Part shown: one piece after another, positions 15,955 through 24,177 of the stretch | Layout: every line of letters begins with the position of its first letter | How positions within the stretch are numbered: position 1 is the stretch's first letter | Assembly (NCBI GenBank): GCA_964490725.1 | Contig: CAZBDU010000021.1 | Span: 1-64,000 of the forward strand | DNA: 64,000 nt | Direction of reading: 5' to 3' | DNA from: CAZBDU01 sp964490725 | Lineage (GTDB): Bacteria; Spirochaetota; Spirochaetia; SZUA-6; DRHE01 | Notes under the pieces: model-generated | Told to the model about the DNA's origin: nothing | What the model saw: the letters and a program-made list of their open reading frames with translations, nothing else | The model's database searches: none | Program-made: the position numbers and the translations under genes

Positions 15955-17199
15955 TCAGCCCCGGGGCCGGGCCTCCTCCAGCAGCCTGGTGATGAAGTCC
16001 AGCCACTTGACGGGGCTTTCTCCGCGGAAGGGGATGCGGTAGAGCACGCCGGCGTAGCGGAAGTGCAGCTTGTCGCCGGGCTCGATGGTGAGGGAGTCCA
16101 GCTCCTGAAGCGGTGCCGAAAGGCGGACCGCGGCCTGGCCCCGGAACAGGAGCCGCCGGTCGGTCAGAAACGCCCTGCCCAGCCCGTGAATCCGCAGGTG
16201 CGGGAAGCGGCGCTCCCAGAACAGCAGGTGCGGCCTGCTCACCAGGTAGAGGGTCTCCCCCTCCTCGAGGGGGAGCAGGCTGCTCCTGATGGCCGGCAGG
16301 GGCAGGCTGCGGATGCTCCTGTACAGCTCCGCCACGGTCCGGCTCTCGCCGATTGCCGCTCCGTTCTCGTCCACGGGAGTGAGGCGGCTGCCGATGTCCA
16401 CCTTCCAGCTTGCAGAACAGCTGCGACATTCCACGCGGTTGGTGGCCGGGGGGTGCACTGCCCGAAGACCTTCCACGGTGCCGCAGTCCGGGCAGCGGTA
16501 CACCACCTTGTACACGCCTGCGGCCAGTCCCGAAAACCACCGGCGTTCCCGAATGGGAAGCTCGTAGTCACGGGTCCTGATGACTCCTCCGATCTCCTCC
16601 AGGACCCGCTCGTCAGAATCCGGGATCTCCTCGGGGGCGAACACGCGGCTGAAGACCATGCGCACGGGGATGCGCCGCCACCTGTCCGCCCAGCGCGGCC
16701 ACGACAGGTACCCGCCTTCCAGGCGACAGGCGTACACGGGCACCTTTACCCTCCGGATCAGCCGGGCGATGGTGGGGATCATGGGAGTGTTGGTGCCGTC
16801 CCAGGTGCGCTCGCCTTCCGGAAAGATGCCGACGATGTTGCCCTGCTTCAGGATGCTCATCAGGCTGCGGATGCTCTTGAAGTCACCGGAGGCTTTCCGC
16901 TTGGGGAAAGTGCCGAAGAACCGCACCAGGGCGTTGACGAACCAGCCCCGGAACAGCTCCTCCGTCGCCACGAAGTAGATCGGCCTGGGAATGACGTCGT
17001 AGATCCAGATCGGGTCGAAGAAGTTGACGTGGTTGGCCACCAGGATGGCCGCTCCCCGCCTGGGGATGACCCCCGCGTTGACAGGCTGCAGCCGGAACAC
17101 GTGGCGTAGCAAACCGCGGATCGTGACAGAGAGGAAATGGTAGAACCAGCGGTTGACGGGCCGGGCTCCTCTGAGGCGCCTCTCCGCGATGTTCGACAT
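15955..17199 (-). CDS. 1-acylglycerol-3-phosphate acyltransferase-like (PlsC) with zinc ribbon and PH-like tail
   Basis: 414 residues. The N-terminal part is a PlsC-type acyltransferase: block I NHVNFFD and block III FPEGER, acting at the membrane to acylate a glycerophosphate-type substrate. The half after about residue 230 is unusual: a four-Cys zinc ribbon (YRCPDCG ... ECRSCSAS) then a beta-rich segment (LFWERRFPHLRIHGLGRAF) resembling a bacterial PH-like domain. Start chosen at MSNIAERR because a TTGACT-17-TATGAT promoter ends 8 nt before it; a TTG nine nt upstream would lie inside the untranscribed region. Confidence 0.75.
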   Translation of the reverse strand: MSNIAERRLRGARPVNRWFYHFLSVTIRGLLRHVFRLQPVNAGVIPRRGAAILVANHVNFFDPIWIYDVIPRPIYFVATEELFRGWFVNALVRFFGTFPKRKASGDFKSIRSLMSILKQGNIVGIFPEGERTWDGTNTPMIPTIARLIRRVKVPVYACRLEGGYLSWPRWADRWRRIPVRMVFSRVFAPEEIPDSDERVLEEIGGVIRTRDYELPIRERRWFSGLAAGVYKVVYRCPDCGTVEGLRAVHPPATNRVECRSCSASWKVDIGSRLTPVDENGAAIGESRTVAELYRSIRSLPLPAIRSSLLPLEEGETLYLVSRPHLLFWERRFPHLRIHGLGRAFLTDRRLLFRGQAAVRLSAPLQELDSLTIEPGDKLHFRYAGVLYRIPFRGESPVKWLDFITRLLEEARPRG

Positions 17200-17207
17200 G
17201 CGCGCCA

Positions 17208-17236
17208 ATCATAGGAGAGGCGCAGGTCGAAGTCAA
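17208..17236 (-). promoter_or_regulatory. Promoter of the PlsC-like gene, leaderless type
   Basis: Minus strand TTGACT (17231-17236), 17-bp spacer, TATGAT (17208-17213). Only 8 nt separate the -10 element from the ATG, so transcription should begin at or next to the start codon. Confidence 0.7.
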
Positions 17237-17311
17237 CCTTGGCGCCGCACCGCCTGGCCGCGGGGCCAGGGCCCCCAAGGGGCGCAGGCCGGCGATCCGG
17301 CAGCGCCGCGC

Positions 17312-18412
17312 TCAGGCAAGGAGCCGGATGCGGGTGAACACGTAGCTCAGACTGTCGCGATTGAGCACCACCTTGTAGTACCTGCTGTCGCCCAGACGCT
17401 GCGACCTCACGGCGCGGGCGGCGGGGGGCCTGCGGCTGCGGGAGCCGTCGAACCAGTGCACCAAGGCGATTCTGCCGTCAGCGATCTCGATCCCGGTGAT
17501 GCCATGCTTGCCGATGGTGCATCCGGAGTTGAATACACAGGGGACCGCCAGCCGGCTGTTGTAGAGGCTGGACAGCTGCGCTTCCCGAGGATTACTGCGG
17601 TACCAGCGCTCCACCTGCTCCTTGCTGCGGCGTATGCGCCGGGCCAGCCGCTCCTGCTCCTGCGGCGGCGCTTGCGGATAGCGCCGGCAGAGCCGCTCGA
17701 TTCTGAAGCGCAGGTTGTCCACCCTGGACAGCGACTCGAACAGAGGCCGGTGGGTGTGGCCGATGATCGAAACGATCTTTCGGGACGCCGAGAAACGGTA
17801 CACCCGGCGCTCCACCCGATACTGGCGCCGGCTGTTGCGGGAGATCGAGTAGCTGTGGAAGCCCAGGGGGTGCGCCAGGTAGCGGAGCAGGAACACCAGC
17901 ACCTTCTGGAAGTAGTTCATCAGGTAGGACGCCTGGTGGCCATGGAAGACCAGAATCGTATCCCCACGGTGGATCAGCCGCAGGGCCGGAAGGGTGGAGC
18001 TGACCACCCGGTGGGGCTCGTCCCAGATGAGCGACTCGTCGTGGTTTCCGGCGATCTTGTACAGGCGCCCCTCCCGGCCGAAGGCGCCGAACAGCTCGTA
18101 CAGCTCCCCCCAGCGACTCACCACCTGGTGAAGGGAGAACTTCTGCAGCTCCTCCACGTCCCCGTTCAACACCAGGGTGTAGCCCTGGGGCAGGTAGCAG
18201 CGCTCCAGGAGAGTGCGGAAGAAGGCGGCGTTGCGGCGGAAATCGTCCCCCTTGCCGCCATCACCCATGTGCAGGTCGCTGAAGATGACGATCCGGTCGC
18301 TGTCCGAGACCTCCAGCTTGGGCGCGTGCTCCAGGAGCCGGTCCAGCAACTCGAAGATGGGTCCTTCCAGGGTGTCTCCGGCCTCAGTGAGAGCCACGTT
18401 GCCGCCATCCAT
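17312..18412 (-). CDS. Calcineurin-like metallophosphoesterase
   Basis: 366 residues with the five metal-binding blocks of the calcineurin-like phosphoesterase fold: FSDLHMGD, LNGDVEE, AGNHDES, VFHGHQASY and IGHTHRP. The wide insert and the block pattern recall the UDP-2,3-diacylglucosamine hydrolase (LpxH) branch, but LpxH is shorter (about 240 aa), so a related cytoplasmic phosphatase is the safer name. The C-terminal third (NSGCTIGKHGITGIEIADG) forms the extra beta segment often seen in this group. Monocistronic; no convincing promoter was seen before the ATG. Confidence 0.75.
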   Translation of the reverse strand: MDGGNVALTEAGDTLEGPIFELLDRLLEHAPKLEVSDSDRIVIFSDLHMGDGGKGDDFRRNAAFFRTLLERCYLPQGYTLVLNGDVEELQKFSLHQVVSRWGELYELFGAFGREGRLYKIAGNHDESLIWDEPHRVVSSTLPALRLIHRGDTILVFHGHQASYLMNYFQKVLVFLLRYLAHPLGFHSYSISRNSRRQYRVERRVYRFSASRKIVSIIGHTHRPLFESLSRVDNLRFRIERLCRRYPQAPPQEQERLARRIRRSKEQVERWYRSNPREAQLSSLYNSRLAVPCVFNSGCTIGKHGITGIEIADGRIALVHWFDGSRSRRPPAARAVRSQRLGDSRYYKVVLNRDSLSYVFTRIRLLA

Positions 18413-18572
18413 TCAATCCAACACGCACATGCCCCTGTGGGGCCGGAAGGAGGTGAAATCACCGCGGGCGCCTGTCTCCCCCCGGCTCGACCATGGGTTC
18501 CTTCCGCATTAATGTACGCATTTCCTCCCGCGGCGCCCAGAGGAAGGAGTGGTGCCCGTGCGGCGGGTGCTC

Positions 18573-18600
18573 TTGTCAACGCCGTCACCTGAGCTACACT
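18573..18600 (+). promoter_or_regulatory. Promoter of the DMT-type transporter gene
   Basis: TTGTCA (18573-18578), 16-bp spacer, TACACT (18595-18600), 13 nt before the ATG with no Shine-Dalgarno sequence between. The leader would be at most about 6 nt. Confidence 0.55.
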
Positions 18601-18613
18601 GGGCGCGGCCTCA

Positions 18614-19534
18614 ATGTACGCTCTCGGCGTGATCCTGGCGGTCCTCTCGGGGATCGTGCACAACTCCGGCATGCTCCTGCAGAAGAAGGCGGTGAACGAC
18701 GTCGTGGCCGCCGGCCGGCCCCGCTTCTACCGCTCCCTGCTCCGCCACCCCGTCTGGCTCACCGGGCTGCTTCTGGGGATGGGCCTGGGCACAACGCTCT
18801 TCCTGCTGGCCCAGGCGCTGATAGGTCCCGCCCTCATCCCCGGCCTCATGGCCTCCGGCCTGGTGGTGCTGGTGCTGGGCTCAGTCGGCATCCTCCGGGA
18901 GGGGCTGGCGCTGTCCGAGGGGGCCGGCATCCTGCTGCTCGTGGCCGGCGTGTACCTGCTGGGTCTGAGCGGAGTGGCCATCGACCTTCGCGAGTACGAC
19001 GTGCTGGCCGCCTCCTTCCTGGGGCGCGCGGCGCTGTACTCGGCGGTGGCCCTGGGGGCCATCGCCGCCCTGGAGGCGACGCGCCGCCTGGGCAGGCGCC
19101 GCGGGTCCGCTTCGGGGCTGGCGCTCGCCGTGGTCTCCGGGCTGCACTATTCCTTAAGCAACTTCTGGGTGGGTCCCTTCGTGGCGGTGGTGATGCGCAT
19201 CTTCGCCGGGGAGCTGTCGGCCCCGGTGCTCGGCATGTTTGCCTGGTGCGCGCTGATACTGCCGGCCACCAACGTGTTCGGCATCGGCAGGCTGCAGGCC
19301 GCCTTCCGCACCTGCAGGGCCAGCCGGGCGGTGCCTCTCCAGCAGGTCCCGGTGCAGGTGGGTCCGGCCTTCGTGTACCTGGCGGTCTTCCGCATGCGGC
19401 CCCCTTCCACGGCGGCGGTGCTGCTCCTGGGGGCGGGAATCGTGCTGATCCTGTCCAGCTCGTTTCTGCTGGGCGGGCGGCAGGGAGCGCTGGCCGGCCT
19501 GGATGCACCGGAGGAGGGTTCGCTGGAACCCTAG
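18614..19534 (+). CDS. DMT/NIPA-like membrane transporter
   Basis: 306 residues with about nine hydrophobic segments, starting MYALGVILAVLSGIVHNSGM with the early QKKAVND motif seen in the NIPA/EamA (drug-metabolite transporter) group. The substrate is unknown; NIPA relatives move Mg2+, others export metabolites. Its 3' end overlaps the convergent sulfatase gene by 4 bp. Confidence 0.65.
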   Translation: MYALGVILAVLSGIVHNSGMLLQKKAVNDVVAAGRPRFYRSLLRHPVWLTGLLLGMGLGTTLFLLAQALIGPALIPGLMASGLVVLVLGSVGILREGLALSEGAGILLLVAGVYLLGLSGVAIDLREYDVLAASFLGRAALYSAVALGAIAALEATRRLGRRRGSASGLALAVVSGLHYSLSNFWVGPFVAVVMRIFAGELSAPVLGMFAWCALILPATNVFGIGRLQAAFRTCRASRAVPLQQVPVQVGPAFVYLAVFRMRPPSTAAVLLLGAGIVLILSSSFLLGGRQGALAGLDAPEEGSLEP

Positions 19535-20925
19535 CTCGAGCCCTGGGGCGCCAGGTCTATGCGGGCCGGGCTCTCCCCCGCCCCCTCCATCCGCCTGACC
19601 AGCAGGGAAGACAGCTCCGCCCGCACCTCTTTCAGCGCAGGGTCGGCGGCGAGGTTCACCAGCTCGTGCGGGTCCGAGCGCAGGTCGTACAGGCAATCCT
19701 CCCGGTAGGCAGGGCTGGCGGGCCGCTCGACCCCGTTCAGGCCGGCCGCTCGCACCGAGTATTTCCACCTGGAGGTGCGAATGGCCCGTCCCACCTGGCT
19801 TTCGCTGATCTGCACGAACACCTCCGGCGGCCACCCCGTCAGCCGCCCCTTTAGCAGCAGTTGCACCGGCCTGCCGCGCATGGCGCCTACCCGCTCCGCA
19901 GTGGCGCACGCTACGATCGTCGGCGGCAGGTCGATGAGGCTGACCAGCTCCCGGATCACCTTCCCGCCGCGAAAAGGACCGCCCCAGGCGATGAGGGGAA
20001 TGCGGATCGAAGCGTCGTGACAGCTGCGCTTGTAGTCGTCGTAGCTGCCTTCCTCCAGGCTCCGGTTGCGCGTTCGGAAGTGGGACCCGTGGTCGCTCGT
20101 GTAGAAAACCACGGTCTCGCTGCCCAGCGCCTCCAGCTCGCTGCGGATCCGTCCCAGACTCTGGTCGATGCTGGCGCAGCAGCCCAGGTAGTCCGGGAAC
20201 TGCTGGGCCCAGTCCCCCGGCAGAGCCGCCAGGTCCCCCGGCGGCTGGAAGGCGCCGAAGCGCTCCCGGGCGCCCGCCGGCCCCTCGTAGCGGTTGCGGT
20301 CATTCTGGTGATGCGGCTCCACGTAGGAGAGGAACAGGAAGAACGGCCTGTCCTGCCGCCGGGAGCGCAGGTACTCGATGGCGAAATCCGTGAGCGCGTC
20401 CACCCGGTAGCCCTCGAACTCGACCTTCCTCATCCGGCCGTCGAACAGGTGGCCGCCGTATCCGTGGGAGGTGAACTCCAGCACGTCCGAGGCCAGCCAG
20501 TAGTCGTTGTAGCCGCCCCGCCGCTGCGGCGGGACGGGCCGGGTCTGAAAGTCCTCCGCCGCGGCGGCGGCCGGACGGCCGGCAACGTGATCCAGCCCGG
20601 CTCCCGTGGAGGCCAGGTGCCACTTGCCGATATAGCCCGTCTCGTAGCCCAGGTCGGCCAGGTAGTGGGCCAGGGTCTTCTGGTGCCACGGCAGCGCGAT
20701 GTTGTTGCGGAAGCAGCCGGTCTCGGTGGCGTATCTCCCGGTCTGCAGGCAGGCACGCGCCGGCCCGCAGACCGGCTGGCAGCTGAAAGCGTGCTCGAAA
20801 CGCACGCCTTCGGCCGCCATCCTGTCCAGGTTGGGGCTGACCGGAAGGCTCTGCCCGTAGCAGCCCAGGGTGTCCCAGCGCTGCTGATCGGAGAGGACGA
20901 AGAGGATGTTCGGAGGCTCTTTCAT
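19531..20925 (-). CDS. Type I sulfatase (arylsulfatase family)
   Basis: Hydrolyses sulfate esters, here probably on a sugar. 464 residues, no signal peptide, so cytoplasmic unless exported otherwise. The sulfatase signature C-x-P-x-R is present as VCGPARACLQTGRY; C53 would be converted to formylglycine by a separate maturase not seen here. Metal-site residues appear in ILFVLSDQQRWDTLG near the N-terminus and in YTSDHGSHF. Last gene of the operon with the GntR-SBP regulator and sugar ABC transporter, 43 nt after the second permease, so it likely desulfates the imported sugar. Confidence 0.9.
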   Translation of the reverse strand: MKEPPNILFVLSDQQRWDTLGCYGQSLPVSPNLDRMAAEGVRFEHAFSCQPVCGPARACLQTGRYATETGCFRNNIALPWHQKTLAHYLADLGYETGYIGKWHLASTGAGLDHVAGRPAAAAAEDFQTRPVPPQRRGGYNDYWLASDVLEFTSHGYGGHLFDGRMRKVEFEGYRVDALTDFAIEYLRSRRQDRPFFLFLSYVEPHHQNDRNRYEGPAGARERFGAFQPPGDLAALPGDWAQQFPDYLGCCASIDQSLGRIRSELEALGSETVVFYTSDHGSHFRTRNRSLEEGSYDDYKRSCHDASIRIPLIAWGGPFRGGKVIRELVSLIDLPPTIVACATAERVGAMRGRPVQLLLKGRLTGWPPEVFVQISESQVGRAIRTSRWKYSVRAAGLNGVERPASPAYREDCLYDLRSDPHELVNLAADPALKEVRAELSSLLVRRMEGAGESPARIDLAPQGSS

Positions 20926-20968
20926 GGTCCGTCTCCCCCGCGCCTGCCGCGGCGCCCTTCGCGGCGGT

Positions 20969-21802
20969 TCACTTGAACTCCGTGGCCACCGCCTGCATGA
21001 TGTAGCGCCGCAGCCCCAGAAACAGAAACAGCGAAGGCAGAAACAGGAACATCGTGGCCGCCCCGATCAGGTTCCAGGGGGTGAGGTGCTCACCCGTCTT
21101 GAACGCGGACAGTCCCACCGAGAGGGTGGTCACGTGCCCCTTCGTCATCACCAGCGGCCAGATGAACCCCCGCCAGCGGAACAGGAAGTTGTACAGGGCC
21201 ATGGTGCCCAGGGCGGTCCTGGACAGGGGAAGGGCGATGCGCCACATGATCGCACCCTCGGAGGCCCCGTCGATCCTTGCCGCGTCCAGCAGCTCCTTCG
21301 GAATGGTGATCATGAACTGGTAGATGAAGAAGATGGCGAACCCTGTGGCAGCCAGCGGTAGGATCATGCCCTGCCAGGTATCCACCCAGCCCAGGCGCGC
21401 CATCATCGTGAACATCGGCACCGCCCGCATCTCCGGCGGCAGGAGCATCGTGGAAATGAAGAACAGTGTGATGATCCTGGCGCCGGGAAGATCCAGCTTC
21501 GCCAGCGCGTAGGAGGCCAGGGCGGCCGTGGCGATGGTCAGCATCGTAGTGCCCGCCGCGTAGATGACGGTGTTGAGGAACTGCCTGAGGATGGGAAACT
21601 CCTCGATCACCGTCAGGTAGTTGCCGGGCTGCAGCCTGCCCGGCAGCATCCGGATGGGAAGTTGCCGCACGTCCCCATCGGTCTGGACCGACAGCTTCAG
21701 CAGGTAGAGGAAGGGAAAGGCCATCAGCAGGGCCACCAGGAACAGCACCAGGTGCACCACGGCTGTGCGCCACCCTCCCCTGCGCCGCAGGCGTTCGTTC
21801 AC
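20969..21802 (-). CDS. Sugar ABC transporter permease (MalG type)
   Basis: 277 residues, six hydrophobic segments, with the EAA loop DAARIDGASEGAIMWRIALP that contacts the ATPase. Carbohydrate uptake 1 family. GTG start chosen because GGAGGAAAGC immediately precedes it and the next residues (NERLRRR) give the usual basic cytoplasmic start; longer readings are not family-like. Works with the adjacent permease and binding protein. No ATPase gene is in the operon, so a shared MsmK/UgpC-type ATPase elsewhere is expected. Confidence 0.93.
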   Translation of the reverse strand: MNERLRRRGGWRTAVVHLVLFLVALLMAFPFLYLLKLSVQTDGDVRQLPIRMLPGRLQPGNYLTVIEEFPILRQFLNTVIYAAGTTMLTIATAALASYALAKLDLPGARIITLFFISTMLLPPEMRAVPMFTMMARLGWVDTWQGMILPLAATGFAIFFIYQFMITIPKELLDAARIDGASEGAIMWRIALPLSRTALGTMALYNFLFRWRGFIWPLVMTKGHVTTLSVGLSAFKTGEHLTPWNLIGAATMFLFLPSLFLFLGLRRYIMQAVATEFK

Positions 21803-21845
21803 GCTTTCCTCCTTGGAACCGGGCCCATCAGCGGAACGGCATTCA

Positions 21846-22733
21846 TCAGTGCAGTCCCGCGAACTTCCGGCGCTGGTAGTTGAACTGCACCACGGCGATG
21901 CCCAGAAAGAGGACGAAGGCAATCATTGTCACGGCATTGGCCCTGCCCAGCTCGAAGCGCTCGAAGGCAAACTCGAAGATGTAGGACATCATCACGTTGG
22001 TGGCCTCGAACGGCCCTCCACCAGTCACGAGCTTCGCCAGGACGTAGGAGTTGATGAACCCGTAGAGGGTGGAGATCGTCGAGACGAAGACGATGGTGGG
22101 AATCAACAGGGGCAGAACGATCAATCGCAGCCTCTGGAAGAAGCTGCATCCCTCCAGCTGCGCTTCCTCGAGGTAGCTGTCAGGAATGGCCTGCAGGCCG
22201 GCCATGAACAGCACCGCGTTGTAGCCCACGGTGTACCAGACCTGGATGAAGACGATGGAGATCAGCGCGGTGGCGGGGGTCTTCAGCCAGGGCACCGTGG
22301 GAAGCCCCGCCCCAGAAAGGGCCACGTTGACGATCCCGTAGGGGTCGGAGAGCATGTTGAACCAGATCAGCGATCCGATCACGGGCGTGGTGATGTAGGG
22401 CATGAACGTAGAGGTGAGGTAGAAGACGTGCAAGGGGGGCTTGCGCACCAGCGCCATGGCCAGGAACAGGCCCGCGAAGCCGCTGAAGAACACGATGCTC
22501 ACCGTGAAGATCACGCTGACCCGCAGGGAGTTCCAGAACCGCGGGTCCGTGAGGGTGACCAGGTAGTTCCTGAGGCCGGAGGGACGCCCCCCCGCGCCGA
22601 ATCCGGAGGTGAAACTGGTGAGCAGCCCCTGCACCAGGGGCCAGACGAAGAACACGGCCAGCACCACGAATGCCGGCGCGATCAGCGCGTACCCGAACAG
22701 GTAGCGCCTCGTGGTGGCACCCTTGATCATCAT
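21846..22733 (-). CDS. Sugar ABC transporter permease (MalF/UgpA type)
   Basis: 295 residues with six membrane segments, typical start TTRRYLFGYALIAPAFVVLA and EAA loop YLEEAQLEGCSFFQRLRLIV. Forms the heterodimeric channel with the MalG-type permease 43 nt downstream. An 88-nt gap with a strong hairpin separates it from the binding-protein gene, which probably lowers its expression relative to the binding protein. Confidence 0.93.
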   Translation of the reverse strand: MMIKGATTRRYLFGYALIAPAFVVLAVFFVWPLVQGLLTSFTSGFGAGGRPSGLRNYLVTLTDPRFWNSLRVSVIFTVSIVFFSGFAGLFLAMALVRKPPLHVFYLTSTFMPYITTPVIGSLIWFNMLSDPYGIVNVALSGAGLPTVPWLKTPATALISIVFIQVWYTVGYNAVLFMAGLQAIPDSYLEEAQLEGCSFFQRLRLIVLPLLIPTIVFVSTISTLYGFINSYVLAKLVTGGGPFEATNVMMSYIFEFAFERFELGRANAVTMIAFVLFLGIAVVQFNYQRRKFAGLH

Positions 22734-22758
22734 GCGCGCATCCCTCTCGAGGGGTGGA

Positions 22759-22795
22759 GCGGCGGCGCCGCTGGCCCCCTCGGCGGCGGCGCCGC
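22759..22795 (-). repeat. Strong intergenic hairpin between binding protein and permease genes
   Basis: The 13-mer GCGGCGGCGCCGC occurs twice (22759-22771 and 22783-22795). Because its core is palindromic, the copies can pair in a 10-bp all-GC stem with a 14-nt loop. It is placed like the REP element of malE-malF, where such structures stabilise the upstream message or attenuate the downstream genes. Confidence 0.6.
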
Positions 22796-22821
22796 TCTTC
22801 GGTTCCTCTGCGCCCGGCGGG

Positions 22822-24093
22822 CTACATCTTGGAAGCGATGAGCCGGTTGGCCTCTCTCACGTACTCATCCAGGGCCCTGTCCATGCTGCGATCCGAATAG
22901 ATCATGGTCTCGTAGAGCTTCTTGAACACGGCTCCCCCCCAGGTGATCTCCGGCAGGGCCAGCTTGCGCGCGCCGATGTCGAAGGGCACCGCCTTGGGCA
23001 GAATGGGGCCGAACAGCTGGACGACCTTCTCGTTCTGCACGCGCGGGTCGGCCGCCCAGCTCTTCCTGGGCATGAGCATCCCCGCCTCCAGGGTGGCCTG
23101 CACCTCCACCTCGACGCTGGTGAGACGCTGGATCAGCTCCCAGACCATCTCCTTCGGGAGCTTGCCCCCCTTGGGTATCGCCAGCCCGGTCCCGGCCGTG
23201 AGCGTCCGCGGGTCCACCCCCGCCAGGTGGGGAACCATCACCACCCCGTAGTTGAGATCGGGGTAGTCCCGCTTCAGATTGCCGATCTCCCAGGGGCCGC
23301 TGATGAAGGTGGCGATCCTGCCGGTGAGAAAGGCCAGCCGCACGTTGGTGCGCGCCTCTTCCCCTCCGGGCTCCGGGATGAACACCTTGCCGCTGTTGGC
23401 GATTCCCTGGAGCGTCTTCAGGGTCCTGCGGATGGTTGGCGTGTCCACGGCCACATGATCGTCCTCCACCAGGTAGGGGGTCTCGGCGCTGGACATGAAG
23501 GGGATCAGGTACTGCCCGGTGGGGTCAAAGCCGAAGCCCAGGACGTCCGGGCCCAGGCTGGTGTAGACCTTGTCGATCATCTGCTCCGCCTCTCCCAGGT
23601 TGCGCGGTGGGCTCAAGCCCGCCTGCGCAGCCTGGTCCTGGTTGTAAAACAGCACGAAGCAGGTGTGGTGCAGCTTGATGCCGTAGATCCTGCCCTTGTA
23701 GGAGGTCTCCACCCACGTGGAGTCGAACCAGTCCTTCGAGTCGGGCCAGGCGTTGATTTCCGCGGTCAGGTCCGCAAGCTGTCCGCCCACCCCGTACTCG
23801 GCGATCCAAGGCGAGGGCACCTCGATGAGGTCGGGGGGCGTGCCGGCAACCAGATCCGAGTTGAGCTTGGTCTTGAAATCGTTCCAGTTGAACACCTGCT
23901 TGTTCACCGTCAGCCCTTTGTCGCGGGCGAACTGCTCGATCACCTTGTCGTACACCTTGTAGAGGTGGTCCGGGTTCCAGTAGATGGTGATGGTCTTCCC
24001 CACGGTCCGGGCCTCCTGAGTGCCGCCGGCGAAGGCCACCGCCGGCAAACCGAGCAGCAGGAGGCAGATGAGAGCACTTGCGATTCGTCGCAT
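22822..24093 (-). CDS. Extracellular sugar-binding protein of ABC transporter
   Basis: 423 residues. Signal peptide MRRIASALICLLLLGLPAVAFA followed by GGTQEA, a mature start typical of spirochaete sugar-binding proteins. The body is a family 1 solute-binding protein: TITIYWNPDHLYKVYDKVIEQF, LVAGTPPDLIEV, GRIYGIKLHHT, GRIATFISGPWEIG. It delivers the sugar to the two permeases. Ribosome site AAAGGAG before the ATG. The sulfatase in the operon hints at a sulfated mono- or oligosaccharide. Confidence 0.92.
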   Translation of the reverse strand: MRRIASALICLLLLGLPAVAFAGGTQEARTVGKTITIYWNPDHLYKVYDKVIEQFARDKGLTVNKQVFNWNDFKTKLNSDLVAGTPPDLIEVPSPWIAEYGVGGQLADLTAEINAWPDSKDWFDSTWVETSYKGRIYGIKLHHTCFVLFYNQDQAAQAGLSPPRNLGEAEQMIDKVYTSLGPDVLGFGFDPTGQYLIPFMSSAETPYLVEDDHVAVDTPTIRRTLKTLQGIANSGKVFIPEPGGEEARTNVRLAFLTGRIATFISGPWEIGNLKRDYPDLNYGVVMVPHLAGVDPRTLTAGTGLAIPKGGKLPKEMVWELIQRLTSVEVEVQATLEAGMLMPRKSWAADPRVQNEKVVQLFGPILPKAVPFDIGARKLALPEITWGGAVFKKLYETMIYSDRSMDRALDEYVREANRLIASKM

Positions 24094-24094
24094 C

Positions 24095-24176
24095 TCAACA
24101 CTCCTTTCCAGGTTTTTTTTCCTCTGACGTTTGGTCAGCTTCCGGCGAGCTCAACGACGGCGATCACCTCCTTTCT
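24095..24176 (-). promoter_or_regulatory. Leader with perfect anti-16S Shine-Dalgarno and possible 19-codon peptide
   Basis: Between the GntR-SBP gene and the binding-protein gene the minus strand reads AGAAAGGAGGTGATC (24162-24176), fully complementary to the 3' end of 16S rRNA. Twelve nt further is a TTG (24152-24154) opening a 19-codon frame (MSSPEADQTSEEKK...) whose TGA (24095-24097) ends one nt before the ATG of the binding protein. This may be a coupled leader peptide, or simply a ribosome loading site. An A8 tract lies inside. Confidence 0.35.
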
Positions 24177-24177
24177 C

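Noticed and set aside
24162..24176. Plus-strand match to the 3' end of 16S rRNA
   Set aside because: Only 15 nt and no other rRNA sequence nearby; it is better read as a minus-strand Shine-Dalgarno site.
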